Assembly: GCF_030931715.1 (NCBI RefSeq)
Contig: NZ_CP133261.1
Span: forward strand, 3,078,643 to 3,142,642
Source: Tissierella sp. MB52-C2
GTDB taxonomy: Bacteria > Bacillota > Clostridia > Tissierellales > Tissierellaceae
Reading direction: 5' to 3'
DNA: 64,000 nt
A program made the position numbers and the translations under genes. Under the pieces are notes generated by a model. It had not been told where the DNA came from and did not search any database. It saw nothing but the letters and a program-made list of their open reading frames with translations. Of the stretch, positions 37,446 through 45,923 are shown piece by piece; the stretch's first letter is position 1; every line of letters begins with the position of its first letter.

Positions 37446-37712
37446 CTAAGATATCTTTACTTTCTGTTGAGTTTCTGAGCAAACAGTTACTTCTACTGTT
37501 CCTGTTAATATATCGGTATAGGTATATGATACTTTCCTTGAGCTATCGTATTCATTGCAAATCCTTACTACAAATAGGTTAGGATATGCAGCTTCCAATA
37601 TTCCATCTCTAACTACTGTTCTTTTTCTACCTTTATTAGCTCTTAATATTACCTTCTTACCAATATATTTTTCGATGTCCTTACGAATTCCAATCAATAT
37701 GTTTTTTTCCAA
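37446..37712 (-). CDS. veg: Veg family protein
   Basis: A protein of 88 residues, a small beta-barrel protein of the Veg/DUF1021 family ('GKKVILRANKGRKRTVVRDG', 'YPNLFVVRI', 'KVSYTYTDILTGTVEV'). In Bacillus subtilis Veg affects biofilm matrix gene expression, and the gene has a very strong vegetative promoter. The start appears to be TTG with GGTGG upstream. A strong sigma-A promoter with a 17-bp spacer is visible. The terminator follows at once, so this is a single-gene unit. Confidence 0.92.
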   Translation of the reverse strand: MEKNILIGIRKDIEKYIGKKVILRANKGRKRTVVRDGILEAAYPNLFVVRICNEYDSSRKVSYTYTDILTGTVEVTVCSETQQKVKIS

Positions 37713-37786
37713 TATAGCAAACCACCTTCCATTATTTGCTCCTTAAACATAAGGGCAGAAAGAAGTGTTTGGGACACTCATATTAT

Positions 37787-37815
37787 ACTATAACATATTA
37801 TAATATATTTGTCAA
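37787..37815 (-). promoter_or_regulatory. Sigma-A promoter of veg
   Basis: On the minus strand TTGACA, a 17-nt AT-rich spacer and TATAGT. It agrees with the strong constitutive expression known for veg. Confidence 0.85.
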
Positions 37816-37875
37816 ATAAATAGTTTATTATACTATAACTTCATATAGGTTGTCAATTGGAAAATATAAATTTTT

Positions 37876-38601
37876 TTATAATTTTTTATTTGATACGGAA
37901 TTTAACCTCAATAAATCCTTTTCTGTAAGCTGTATATGTTCCATCATTAGATTAACTGCCTTTTCAGGATTTCTTTCTTTTATGGCATTTAATACATTTC
38001 TATGTTGTTCAACAAAATAATATGTTTTTAAATACTCATCATGTTCCTTATATATTTCTCTTATGGACTTTATAAAGGGCTGCATAAGGTTAGATACTGA
38101 ATCTGATATGATTTGAAACATTACATTATTCATCATCCCTATTAACTTCCCATGAAATTCTATATCTAACTGTGATTGTTCGTCTTCGTCTATTGCATCT
38201 TCCATTTTGTTAACAATAACTTCTAATTCCTCTATTTGCTCTTCTGTCGCTTTTATTGATGCAGTCCTTACGGCTTGAATCTCCAAAGAATGTCTTAGCT
38301 CCAATATATCTTCTATGGTTCCATTATTTAGCTTATATGCTATTGATATGGATTTCAAAATAGTTGAATTTACATTATTAGATATATAACTTCCCTCACC
38401 TTGTTTAGATTCAATAAGACCCAGAACTTCCAATGCCTTTAGGGCTTCTCTTAGGGATGATCTACTTACACCTAATTTAGTTGTTAGTTCTCTTTCTGGC
38501 GGTAATTTATCTCCCTTTTTAAAAGTACCATCCAAAATAAGCTCTTGAATTTGTTCTACTATTTGTTCATAATTTTTCTTTGTATTTACTGATTCAAACA
38601 A
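37876..38601 (-). CDS. GntR/FadR family transcriptional regulator
   Basis: The protein has 241 residues from a TTG at 38601 (AGGGAG 8 nt upstream); a GTG 9 nt further up is possible. The N-terminal winged helix has 'FKKGDKLPPERELTTKLGVSRSSLREALKAL'-type features of GntR proteins (residues about 25-70). The C-terminal all-helical FCD domain has 'ELRHSLEIQAVRTA' and histidines that bind metal or ligand ('DIEFHGKLIG', 'EQHRNVLNAI'). It is the last gene of the 2-oxoacid operon. A TGGT-N3-ACCA palindrome, the operator type of this subfamily, lies in the operon promoter at 47309-47319, so it probably represses the operon in the absence of a hydroxy- or oxoacid inducer. Confidence 0.9.
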   Translation of the reverse strand: MFESVNTKKNYEQIVEQIQELILDGTFKKGDKLPPERELTTKLGVSRSSLREALKALEVLGLIESKQGEGSYISNNVNSTILKSISIAYKLNNGTIEDILELRHSLEIQAVRTASIKATEEQIEELEVIVNKMEDAIDEDEQSQLDIEFHGKLIGMMNNVMFQIISDSVSNLMQPFIKSIREIYKEHDEYLKTYYFVEQHRNVLNAIKERNPEKAVNLMMEHIQLTEKDLLRLNSVSNKKL

Positions 38602-38683
38602 GGTCAGCACTCCCTCTTTTATAAAGTATCGTTATATTTTTATCTATATCCATTATATGATTTATAATCTTTAGTATCAAGCA

Positions 38684-40129
38684 CTAATTGATTTTATTGT
38701 GACTTAAATACTTTTCAATCTTTTCTTTATCTCTTTCTGAAGGTTTTGTAATTAGAGACATTGGTATAAATACTAGGGCTGAAACCAATAGTCCAGGCCA
38801 CAGTGGATCTATATTAAATATGGGTCCTAAGTTAAAGTTATTACCTAAAAACCATAGTACAACAGTACTTAAAGATAATGTCATACTCCAAAAAGCAGAT
38901 TTACTGTTTGCCTTTTTCCAGAAAAATATTCCTATGGTAGGTAAAAATAATCCTGCTGAATTTATGGTAAAAGCTAAATAAAGTATATTTACTATATTCA
39001 TCATTTTAATTGCCATAATTGTGCTCAATGCTCCAATTAACATAGAACTTATTGTTCCTAAGTTTAACAAATGTCTTTCTGAAGCCTTAGGATTAATATA
39101 TCTTTGATAAATATCTCTAGTTATATTTGCTGATGCAGTTAAAGTAGATATGTCACTAGTTGACATTAAGGCTGATATAATTCCTATTAACATAATCCCC
39201 TTTACACCAGTAGGAAGTAAGTTGCTTATTATAGTAGGTAATATTGCACTGGTATCTCCTATATTTGGGAATATAATCCTACCTGCCATCCCTATATAAG
39301 TGGAAACTATAGCTATAAAAGCTGTTCCTATAATTGCAAGTAGTGTACCATTTCTTGCCGATCTTTCATCTTTGGCAGCAAAGCATCTAGTATAACTATC
39401 CATACTTGTGAAAAATGTTAAGGTAATTGATACTATAAATCCTAAAATTGTACTAGTTCCCCATGCTCCTAGTTTAAAGAAAGATGGAGGAAATTGAGAT
39501 GGAAAATTTGTTATACTTCCTGATGCTTTATATATAAATGGTATAACAATAACTAATGAACCTAAAATCAATACAGTTTGAGCCACATCAGTATACGTAA
39601 CTGCTAAAAGCCCGCCTGTTGCCGTATATATACTAACTACGACAGCAGATAATATTATACAAAATGTAATATTCCATCCAGTAAAGGTATAAAGTATACC
39701 TCCAGCTGCCACCAATTGTCCAGCATTATAGGCTATATTTGCCAGTATCGTGGTAATTATGGAAACCATTCTACATCTACTATCATATCTGTCTTCTATT
39801 AAATCTGGATAGGTTATATGGCTAAACTTATCTCCTACTTTCTTTATCAATGTAGTAAATGTTAGTCCGAATACAGCGAAACCTACACACATAGCACCCA
39901 CATACCAAACAGCCGTAATACCTAATTCATAGGCATTGGCAGCTGTGGCAACGATTGCAGCTCCACCTACCCAGGATGATAACCAAAGACACATCATAGA
40001 AATAGTTCCCGTCTTCTTTCCTCCAAGGTAAAAATCTTCCATACTGTTTTGTTTTTTACTTGCATAAAATCCTAAATAAAGCATAAAAACCAGATAAGAA
40101 ATTATTAAAATTATATCTATTATATTCAT
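38684..40129 (-). CDS. Sodium:solute symporter family transporter
   Basis: The protein has 481 residues from the ATG at 40129 (GGGAGG 6 nt upstream; another ATG lies 6 nt before). About 12-13 transmembrane helices are visible. The SSS family features are 'YLGFYASKKQNSMEDFYLGGK' after helix 1, 'GTISMMCLWLSSWVGGAAIV' and 'LMSTSDISTLTASANITRDIY' with the Na+-site serines. It resembles the sodium/proline or pantothenate branch. Within this operon it is expected to import the amino acid or organic acid that is then oxidised. A hairpin separates it from the dehydrogenase gene upstream, which could lower its expression. Confidence 0.9.
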   Translation of the reverse strand: MNIIDIILIISYLVFMLYLGFYASKKQNSMEDFYLGGKKTGTISMMCLWLSSWVGGAAIVATAANAYELGITAVWYVGAMCVGFAVFGLTFTTLIKKVGDKFSHITYPDLIEDRYDSRCRMVSIITTILANIAYNAGQLVAAGGILYTFTGWNITFCIILSAVVVSIYTATGGLLAVTYTDVAQTVLILGSLVIVIPFIYKASGSITNFPSQFPPSFFKLGAWGTSTILGFIVSITLTFFTSMDSYTRCFAAKDERSARNGTLLAIIGTAFIAIVSTYIGMAGRIIFPNIGDTSAILPTIISNLLPTGVKGIMLIGIISALMSTSDISTLTASANITRDIYQRYINPKASERHLLNLGTISSMLIGALSTIMAIKMMNIVNILYLAFTINSAGLFLPTIGIFFWKKANSKSAFWSMTLSLSTVVLWFLGNNFNLGPIFNIDPLWPGLLVSALVFIPMSLITKPSERDKEKIEKYLSHNKIN

Positions 40130-40164
40130 ACCCATCCTCCCATAAGGATTTTTTTCATTAGATT

Positions 40165-40189
40165 CAAGGCTCCATTACTAGGAGCCTTG
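40165..40189. terminator. Hairpin between dehydrogenase and symporter genes
   Basis: Perfect 9-bp stem (CAAGGCTCC / GGAGCCTTG) with a 7-nt loop. There is no T-run on the minus strand, so it is more likely an attenuating or mRNA-processing stem within the operon than a full terminator. Confidence 0.6.
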
Positions 40190-40205
40190 GTATTTTAGTT
40201 TATTT

Positions 40206-41171
40206 TTATTTTCTTACACCATTTACTATACTAAGCTTGTCATATTCACCTTTTAAGTAGGTGTCTATGTTTTGAGCAGATAGCTTCTGAATTTCATATT
40301 GTGATGTTTGAGAGTAATATGCTACGTGAGGTGTTATGATCACGTTGTTTCTTCCAACTAACTTAGACTGTCTTAAGTCTGGATCTTCTTCTTCTAACAC
40401 ATCAAGTCCTGCTCCTCTAACTAGTCCTTCATCTAGAGCTTTAGCTAAACAGTCTTCATTTATAATAGCTCCCCTACCTGCATTTATAATTAAAGGTTTC
40501 TTTTTCATCATATTATATTTTTCCATGGTGAAATATCCCTTAGTTTCATCTGTAAGAGGTGCATGGATAGATATAATATCTGATCTTTCCATTAGCTCCT
40601 CCATAGTAACTACTTCTACATTTAACTGTTTAGCCAGTTCCATATTCATATATGGATCTGATGCAATAATTTTCATTCCAAAAGCATTGGCTCTTTTTGC
40701 AACTTCTCTAGCTATATTTCCAAAACCAAATAATCCCAATGTTTGTTCACTAAGTCTAGTTACATCTTTACAAAGGTCATATCTCCATTCTTTATCTTCT
40801 TGTACATTTTTATCGAATTCTTTTATTCTTCTATCTAATGTTAAAATTAAAGCCATAGTATGGTCTGCTACTTCTGGCGTACAATAGCTAGGGTTATTTA
40901 ATACTGCTATGCCTCTTTCAGCCGCTGCTTTAATATCTACACTATTAAATCCTATAGCAGCTTGAGATATTATCTTCAGCTTAGGTAAAGCATCCATTAC
41001 TTTAGCTGTAAAAGGTTCATAGGCAGATATTACTGCATCTACATCCTGAAGATTTTTTATAAGGTCCTCTTCTGTAGGAGAATGTTTTATTTCAAGAGTT
41101 GCTCCTTCAGGAATAAATTTTTCTTCTATTTCTGCTGTTTCTTGGGGATGAGTCAAAACTATTTTATACAT
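40206..41171 (-). CDS. D-2-hydroxyacid dehydrogenase (C-terminal-binding-protein type)
   Basis: A protein of 321 residues that reversibly oxidises a 2-hydroxyacid to a 2-oxoacid with NAD. The nucleotide-binding motif is 'TLGLFGFGNIAREVA'. The catalytic arginine lies in 'INAGRGAIINEDCL', the glutamate in 'AGLDVLEEEDPD' and the histidine in 'VIITPHVAYYS'. The sequence belongs to the branch with the eukaryotic CtBP proteins and bacterial phosphoglycerate/hydroxyacid dehydrogenases; the natural substrate is unknown. ATG start, RBS GGAAGGA. In this operon it may link the 2-oxoacid to the corresponding hydroxyacid, either as entry point or as electron sink. Confidence 0.88.
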   Translation of the reverse strand: MYKIVLTHPQETAEIEEKFIPEGATLEIKHSPTEEDLIKNLQDVDAVISAYEPFTAKVMDALPKLKIISQAAIGFNSVDIKAAAERGIAVLNNPSYCTPEVADHTMALILTLDRRIKEFDKNVQEDKEWRYDLCKDVTRLSEQTLGLFGFGNIAREVAKRANAFGMKIIASDPYMNMELAKQLNVEVVTMEELMERSDIISIHAPLTDETKGYFTMEKYNMMKKKPLIINAGRGAIINEDCLAKALDEGLVRGAGLDVLEEEDPDLRQSKLVGRNNVIITPHVAYYSQTSQYEIQKLSAQNIDTYLKGEYDKLSIVNGVRK

Positions 41172-41192
41172 TTATCTCTTCCTTCCCATTTA

Positions 41193-43289
41193 TTATTCTT
41201 TTAGTATGATTAAAGAGTCTGCCACAGATAGACCTTCTCCCTTTTCATATAGGAATACTGGATTTATATCTATTTCTGCCACAATATCTTTATTTTCTAC
41301 TGCAAAGTTTGATACCTTGACGATTAAATCTACTAAGGCATCTATATCTAATTCATTACTACCCCTATAGCCTGTTAGAAGCGGATACCCTTTTAGAGAT
41401 TTTACCATTTCTAAGGCTTCGTTATGGTTTAGTGGTGCTGGGTATAATGCAACATCCTTAAATATTTCGACAAATACTCCACCTAATCCGCAAAGAATCA
41501 TCGGCCCGTATAATGGATCATTATTTACTCCTATTATAAGTTCTGTACCTTTTGGTAACATTTCCTGGATTAGTATTCCATTGATCTTTGCATTTGGATT
41601 ATATTTTGCTACACTTTCCATTATCTCATCATACGCTTTTTTAACATCTTCTTCAGATTGGATATTCAGTTTAACTCCACCTGCATCTGATTTATGTGGA
41701 ATATCTGCTGATTCAATTTTCATTACTAGAGGATAACCGATTTCATTTGCCATTTTTATGGCTTCTTCCTTATCTTTTGCAATATCTTCCTTTGGTACTG
41801 GTATTCCTGCTTTAGACAGCATGGTTTTACTTTCATGTTCTGATAAAAACTTTCTAGTTTCCTTTTTATCATCAGTTGGCAGACCCACATCTAATGTATG
41901 TTCATCTGGATTATACTCAATAAATTCACTGAATTTCTTTAATATTTCCATGGCATAAACAACTGGAGGTAAAATAGAAACCCCTGCTTTTTCTAGTCTT
42001 TCTGCATATTCTTGATTTCTTGTGTTCTCAATATAAGGAATCATTACCATAGGCTTTGTATTACCTTCTTTAACTACCTTTTCTATACCTTCTGTCATAT
42101 AGTATATACAAGGGTCTGCTATATTAAGTAGTAAGGTATATCCTATTAGAACCATGTCTACATTAGGATCATCCATTACTGCCCTTAAGGCTCCTGCATA
42201 CTTTTCACTATCATAGGATAGACTTGCTGTCATATCCAGTGGATTGTTTGGAGTTGCATAACTTGGTAACATTTCTGTTAGTTTTTTCAGTGTACTATCT
42301 GTAAAATCAGGATAGTTTATTCCCTTTAAGGAACCTATATCTGCTGTAATTATGGTTTCTCCGCCTGAAAGGTTCATAGCTGCAAATCTTGCGTTCTTTG
42401 GATATTCTTTTATGGTAGATAATAGGTGAGTCATGGATAATAATTCTTCCATATCATTTACCCTTATTACCCCAAACTTCTTAAATAATGCATCATAAGT
42501 CTTATCAGAGCCTGATAAACTTCCTGTATGGGATGCAGATATTGCTGAACCTTTTTCTGACCTACCAGTCTTTAAGATTACAACAGGTTTTCTTTTTATT
42601 GCTGCTTTTTTAAGGGCATTTACAAATACTTCTGGTTTAGAAACTCCCTCTAAATATGCTGCTACAACTTTTGTATCTTCATCATCTACTAAATAGTCTA
42701 AATATTCTTCTACTTTCACTACAGAACTATTTCCGGAAGAGATTACATAAGAAAACTTACCCTTTGGATTGTCCATAAGTGAAAGACATAGTTGTCCACT
42801 TTGAGATACTAATCCAACTGTACCTTTTCTATCTCTTTTTTCTGCTACAAAAGCAAAACTATAAACATCATCAATATAGTTGATAAATCCACCACAGTTT
42901 GGTCCAAGAAGGGCAATTCCTAATTCTTCACAAGTATTTATTAATTCTTTTTCTGCCCTTCTTCCCTCTTCTGTTCCTGTTTCAGAATATCCACTGGCGT
43001 ATACTACTGCTCCCTTACAACCTTTTTTGTGAGATTGTTTTAATATATCTAAAACTGTACTTTGAGGTGTACAAATAATTACCATATCAAAGTTTTCTGG
43101 TATATCACCTACTGATTTATAACATTTTTGTCCAAATACTTCTTCTCTTTTAGGGTTTACGAAGTAATATTTAGATGGATTACTGAAATCCATTATATTT
43201 TTACAAGTATCTCCACCGAAGGAACCTTCTCTTTCACTGGCTCCTACTAAGGCGATTTTGTTTGGTTTTAAAAGGTTAGATACGTTCAT
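41193..43289 (-). CDS. ADP-forming acyl-CoA synthetase, fused alpha and beta
   Basis: A protein of 698 residues that makes ATP from an acyl-CoA, ADP and phosphate. A CoA-binding domain (about 5-130, 'KIALVGASEREGSFGG'), a succinyl-CoA-ligase-like domain (150-290, 'GTVGLVSQSGQLC') and a C-terminal ATP-grasp domain (about 475-695, 'FLSEHESKTMLSKAGIPVPKE') are present in the order of single-chain acetate-CoA ligases. The phosphohistidine is in 'ISASHTGSLSGSD'. In amino-acid fermenters this enzyme conserves energy from the acyl-CoA formed by 2-oxoacid:ferredoxin oxidoreductases, whose genes precede it here by 12 nt. The acyl group may be branched-chain or aromatic. Confidence 0.92.
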   Translation of the reverse strand: MNVSNLLKPNKIALVGASEREGSFGGDTCKNIMDFSNPSKYYFVNPKREEVFGQKCYKSVGDIPENFDMVIICTPQSTVLDILKQSHKKGCKGAVVYASGYSETGTEEGRRAEKELINTCEELGIALLGPNCGGFINYIDDVYSFAFVAEKRDRKGTVGLVSQSGQLCLSLMDNPKGKFSYVISSGNSSVVKVEEYLDYLVDDEDTKVVAAYLEGVSKPEVFVNALKKAAIKRKPVVILKTGRSEKGSAISASHTGSLSGSDKTYDALFKKFGVIRVNDMEELLSMTHLLSTIKEYPKNARFAAMNLSGGETIITADIGSLKGINYPDFTDSTLKKLTEMLPSYATPNNPLDMTASLSYDSEKYAGALRAVMDDPNVDMVLIGYTLLLNIADPCIYYMTEGIEKVVKEGNTKPMVMIPYIENTRNQEYAERLEKAGVSILPPVVYAMEILKKFSEFIEYNPDEHTLDVGLPTDDKKETRKFLSEHESKTMLSKAGIPVPKEDIAKDKEEAIKMANEIGYPLVMKIESADIPHKSDAGGVKLNIQSEEDVKKAYDEIMESVAKYNPNAKINGILIQEMLPKGTELIIGVNNDPLYGPMILCGLGGVFVEIFKDVALYPAPLNHNEALEMVKSLKGYPLLTGYRGSNELDIDALVDLIVKVSNFAVENKDIVAEIDINPVFLYEKGEGLSVADSLIILKE

Positions 43290-43300
43290 TAATCCGCCTC

Positions 43301-43834
43301 CTAGTTTTCTACTGAATTATATCCCATTTCAAAACAAACTCCGTTTGCTGGATTTACTTTGCCCTTATCTGCAAAGAAGTTTTCAATTCCTTTAGCAAAA
43401 GTATCTTTATCAAGAAGGTTTGTTGCCTTTATAAAAGCTCCTAAAATTGCAATATTTACTCCTCTAGGATTACTTGCTTCATGGGCAATATCATTTGCTG
43501 GTACTTCAACTACTTTTATATCATCTCTATATTGTCTATCTTTTACCATGGAGGAATTTACTATTAAGACTCCACCTGGTTTCATATTTTTTTCAAACTT
43601 GTCTATGGAAGGTCCATTCATGGCAATAAGTACATCTATGTTCTTAACGAAAGGACTGGCAATTTCATCATCACTAATTTTTACTCCACAGTTAGCTGTT
43701 CCTCCACGCATTTCTGAACCATAGGATGGAATCCAAGTAACATTTTTACCATTATCCATGGCAACTTTCGCTAAAATCAGTCCTGCTGTTAATACTCCTT
43801 GACCTCCAAAGCCTGCAGATATAATTTCCATCAT
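43301..43834 (-). CDS. 2-oxoacid:ferredoxin oxidoreductase gamma subunit
   Basis: A protein of 177 residues. The N-terminal 'ISAGFGGQGVLTAGLILAK' and 'TWIPSYGSEMRGGTANCGVKI' are diagnostic of the gamma subunit of pyruvate, 2-oxoglutarate or 2-oxoisovalerate:ferredoxin oxidoreductases. It helps bind coenzyme A. Its ATG overlaps the stop of the beta gene by one base (TAATG), so the subunits are made together. It acts in the cytoplasm with the alpha, beta and ferredoxin proteins encoded just upstream. Confidence 0.94.
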   Translation of the reverse strand: MMEIISAGFGGQGVLTAGLILAKVAMDNGKNVTWIPSYGSEMRGGTANCGVKISDDEIASPFVKNIDVLIAMNGPSIDKFEKNMKPGGVLIVNSSMVKDRQYRDDIKVVEVPANDIAHEASNPRGVNIAILGAFIKATNLLDKDTFAKGIENFFADKGKVNPANGVCFEMGYNSVEN

Positions 43835-44571
43835 TACTTTGTTCCCTCCTTGTCAATATACTCACCTGTGTTGAAAAATTCTTTAACTACACCGTCTATT
43901 CTTTCGGAACAAGCTACAGGTGCCATACCTAAGTTAGTTGGGCAAGGTGATAGTATTTCTACTAAACAGAACCCTTCATTATTCATATGCTTTTCAAAAG
44001 CTTTTTTTATATATTTTTTTGTTCTCCTAATATCTCCTAGATTAGATACTGAGCCCCTTGCTAAATATGGAATATCTAAACTTCCCATAACTTTTACTAC
44101 GTCAAAGGGTTGTCCTGTTTTTGAAGTATCTCTTCCCTTAGGAGAAGTAGTAGTTTTTTGTCCTTCTAAGGATGTAGGTGCCATTTGTCCACCTGTCATT
44201 CCGAAAACTCCATTATTTATAATTATTGTTACTACATTATCGTTTCTTAGAGCTGCGTGCATGGTTTCTGCAATACCTATGGAATAAGCTGCTCCATCTC
44301 CTAGGTACGCAAGTACTGGATTATCTTTTCTAATCTTTTTTACACCTGTCGCAGTAGCTATAGGTCTTCCGTGAGCTGCTATTACGGTATCAAATTTCCA
44401 TGTATCTATGTGTAAAGAAGAACAAGCCACATCTACTACTGTTAATAGTTTTTCTGTTAATCCCATTTCTTCCATTGCTTCTCCGATTAAACGTGAAACA
44501 ATTCCATGTCCACATCCTGGACAAAATGATGTCTGTGCAAAGGATATTGATTCTGGTGCTCTTAATTCCAT
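43834..44571 (-). CDS. 2-oxoacid:ferredoxin oxidoreductase beta subunit (TPP-binding)
   Basis: A protein of 245 residues that carries thiamine diphosphate and an iron-sulfur cluster. 'FCPGCGHGIVSRLIGEAMEE' at the start and the TPP motif 'YLGDGAAYSIGIAETMHA...NNGVFGMTGGQ' (GDG to NN) are clear. It catalyses the oxidative decarboxylation of a 2-oxoacid to acyl-CoA with reduction of ferredoxin. It is 3 nt after the alpha gene. Substrate specificity is not decided by the sequence; the VorB-like alpha subunit suggests branched-chain 2-oxoacids or 2-oxoglutarate. Confidence 0.94.
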   Translation of the reverse strand: MELRAPESISFAQTSFCPGCGHGIVSRLIGEAMEEMGLTEKLLTVVDVACSSLHIDTWKFDTVIAAHGRPIATATGVKKIRKDNPVLAYLGDGAAYSIGIAETMHAALRNDNVVTIIINNGVFGMTGGQMAPTSLEGQKTTTSPKGRDTSKTGQPFDVVKVMGSLDIPYLARGSVSNLGDIRRTKKYIKKAFEKHMNNEGFCLVEILSPCPTNLGMAPVACSERIDGVVKEFFNTGEYIDKEGTK

Positions 44572-44573
44572 TA

Positions 44574-45629
44574 TTATACCTCCTCACCTGATAATATTTT
44601 ATTTGCTTTTTCAATAATAACTTCTGTTTCAGGTACATCTTTAACTGTTGTATATTTGTGTACAGGATACTTATTACCTGTAGCTAAAATCACATCGTCT
44701 ACCATCTGACCTAAAATGTTCATTTCCACTGTCATTAACGCCTTACATGAAGCTGATAATTCTCTGAAAGCCTTTATAGGGTATGGCCATAAGCTAATAG
44801 GCCTTATTAAACCCAACTTTATTCCTTGACTTCTTGCAACTTTTACTGCCTCTTTACATACTCTTGAGCTGATTCCATAGGAAACTAGTACAACTTCTGC
44901 ATCTTCTACTTCCATTGACTCCCATCTTTGCTCGTTTTCTTCCATTTCTTTATATTTATTTGCTAAGAACTCATCATAATTATCCATATAGTATAAAAGA
45001 TTTGTGATTTTCTTTTGTTCTTCACCTTTCTTACAACCTTTCATGGACCAATCAAACTTGTCTATATTATGTTCTTCCATTTCAGGTAAAGCTACTTTTT
45101 CCATCATTTGACCAATGGCTGCATCTGAACCAATAATTACTGGATGTCTATATTTTTCTGCTAAGTCGAAAGCCAAGTGAGTTAAGTCAACATTTTCTTG
45201 AACAGAGTTAGGTGCCAGTACTATGGTTCTATAGTCTCCATGTCCTCCACCTCTAGTTAATTGCCAGTAGTCTCCTTGACTCTGTCCAATATCACCTAGT
45301 CCATTTCCATATCTCATAACATCTACTAGTACAGCTGGAAGATCTGCTGCAACAAGGTAAGATATTCCTTCTTGAAAAAGACTAAATCCTGGACCTGATG
45401 AACTTCCTATTACTCTAGCTCCAGCTGCTGAAGCACCAAGCATCATATTTATTCCACCTAGTTCAGATTCAGTTTGTACAAACTCACCACCTATTTCATC
45501 CATTCTCCATGATAAATACTCTAATATTTCAGTTTGCGGTGTAATAGGATAACCGCTATAAAATCTACAACCTGCTCTTATGGCAGCTTCTGCTAATGCT
45601 TCATTACCTTTCATCAATACGTATTCCAT
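44574..45629 (-). CDS. 2-oxoacid:ferredoxin oxidoreductase alpha subunit (VorB-like)
   Basis: The protein has 351 residues from the ATG at 45629 (AGGAGG 8 nt upstream). The pyrimidine-binding domain has 'GCRFYSGYPITPQTEILEYL' and 'FVQTESELGGINMMLGASAAG', and the C-terminal domain has 'VEDAEVVLVSYGISSRVCKEAVK'. The best match by eye is VorB, the alpha subunit of 3-methyl-2-oxobutanoate (2-oxoisovalerate) oxidoreductase, though KorA is close. The order ferredoxin-alpha-beta-gamma is the usual one for four-subunit Vor/Kor enzymes. The enzyme is oxygen-sensitive, which is of interest given the neighbouring oxygen-sensor gene. Confidence 0.9.
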   Translation of the reverse strand: MEYVLMKGNEALAEAAIRAGCRFYSGYPITPQTEILEYLSWRMDEIGGEFVQTESELGGINMMLGASAAGARVIGSSSGPGFSLFQEGISYLVAADLPAVLVDVMRYGNGLGDIGQSQGDYWQLTRGGGHGDYRTIVLAPNSVQENVDLTHLAFDLAEKYRHPVIIGSDAAIGQMMEKVALPEMEEHNIDKFDWSMKGCKKGEEQKKITNLLYYMDNYDEFLANKYKEMEENEQRWESMEVEDAEVVLVSYGISSRVCKEAVKVARSQGIKLGLIRPISLWPYPIKAFRELSASCKALMTVEMNILGQMVDDVILATGNKYPVHKYTTVKDVPETEVIIEKANKILSGEEV

Positions 45630-45676
45630 ATATTTACCTCCTATCATTTTGTTCCTAGTCTATATCGAATAAAGTC

Positions 45677-45895
45677 TTATTCTATTGTATAAACAGTATC
45701 TGGGCATACAGTATAACAAGCCCCGCAACCTATACATTTTTCTTCATCTACTTGAGTTGGTGAGTAACCTTTTTTATTTACTATGCCCATTATGGATATG
45801 GCGTCTTTAGGACACGCCTTGATGCAATAGTAACATCCTTTACATTTCTCAGGATTTGTTTTAGCTTTCGCTGTATTTTTTATTGCTGTTGCCAT
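45677..45895 (-). CDS. 2[4Fe-4S] ferredoxin, delta subunit of the oxidoreductase
   Basis: A protein of 72 residues with two cluster motifs: CKGCYYCIKACP (about residues 18-29) and CIGCGACYTVCP (about 54-65). It is the electron-accepting delta subunit of the 2-oxoacid oxidoreductase encoded downstream. ATG start with AGGAGG upstream. It is 29 nt after the MFS transporter gene and the first enzyme gene of the operon. Confidence 0.94.
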   Translation of the reverse strand: MATAIKNTAKAKTNPEKCKGCYYCIKACPKDAISIMGIVNKKGYSPTQVDEEKCIGCGACYTVCPDTVYTIE

Positions 45896-45923
45896 GTTAA
45901 TTCCTCCTATATAAGTTATTTTG

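Noticed and set aside
38611-38683. A second FadR-type operator before the GntR gene itself
   Set aside because: No TGGT-N3-ACCA palindrome is present there; autoregulation would act through the operon promoter at 47300.
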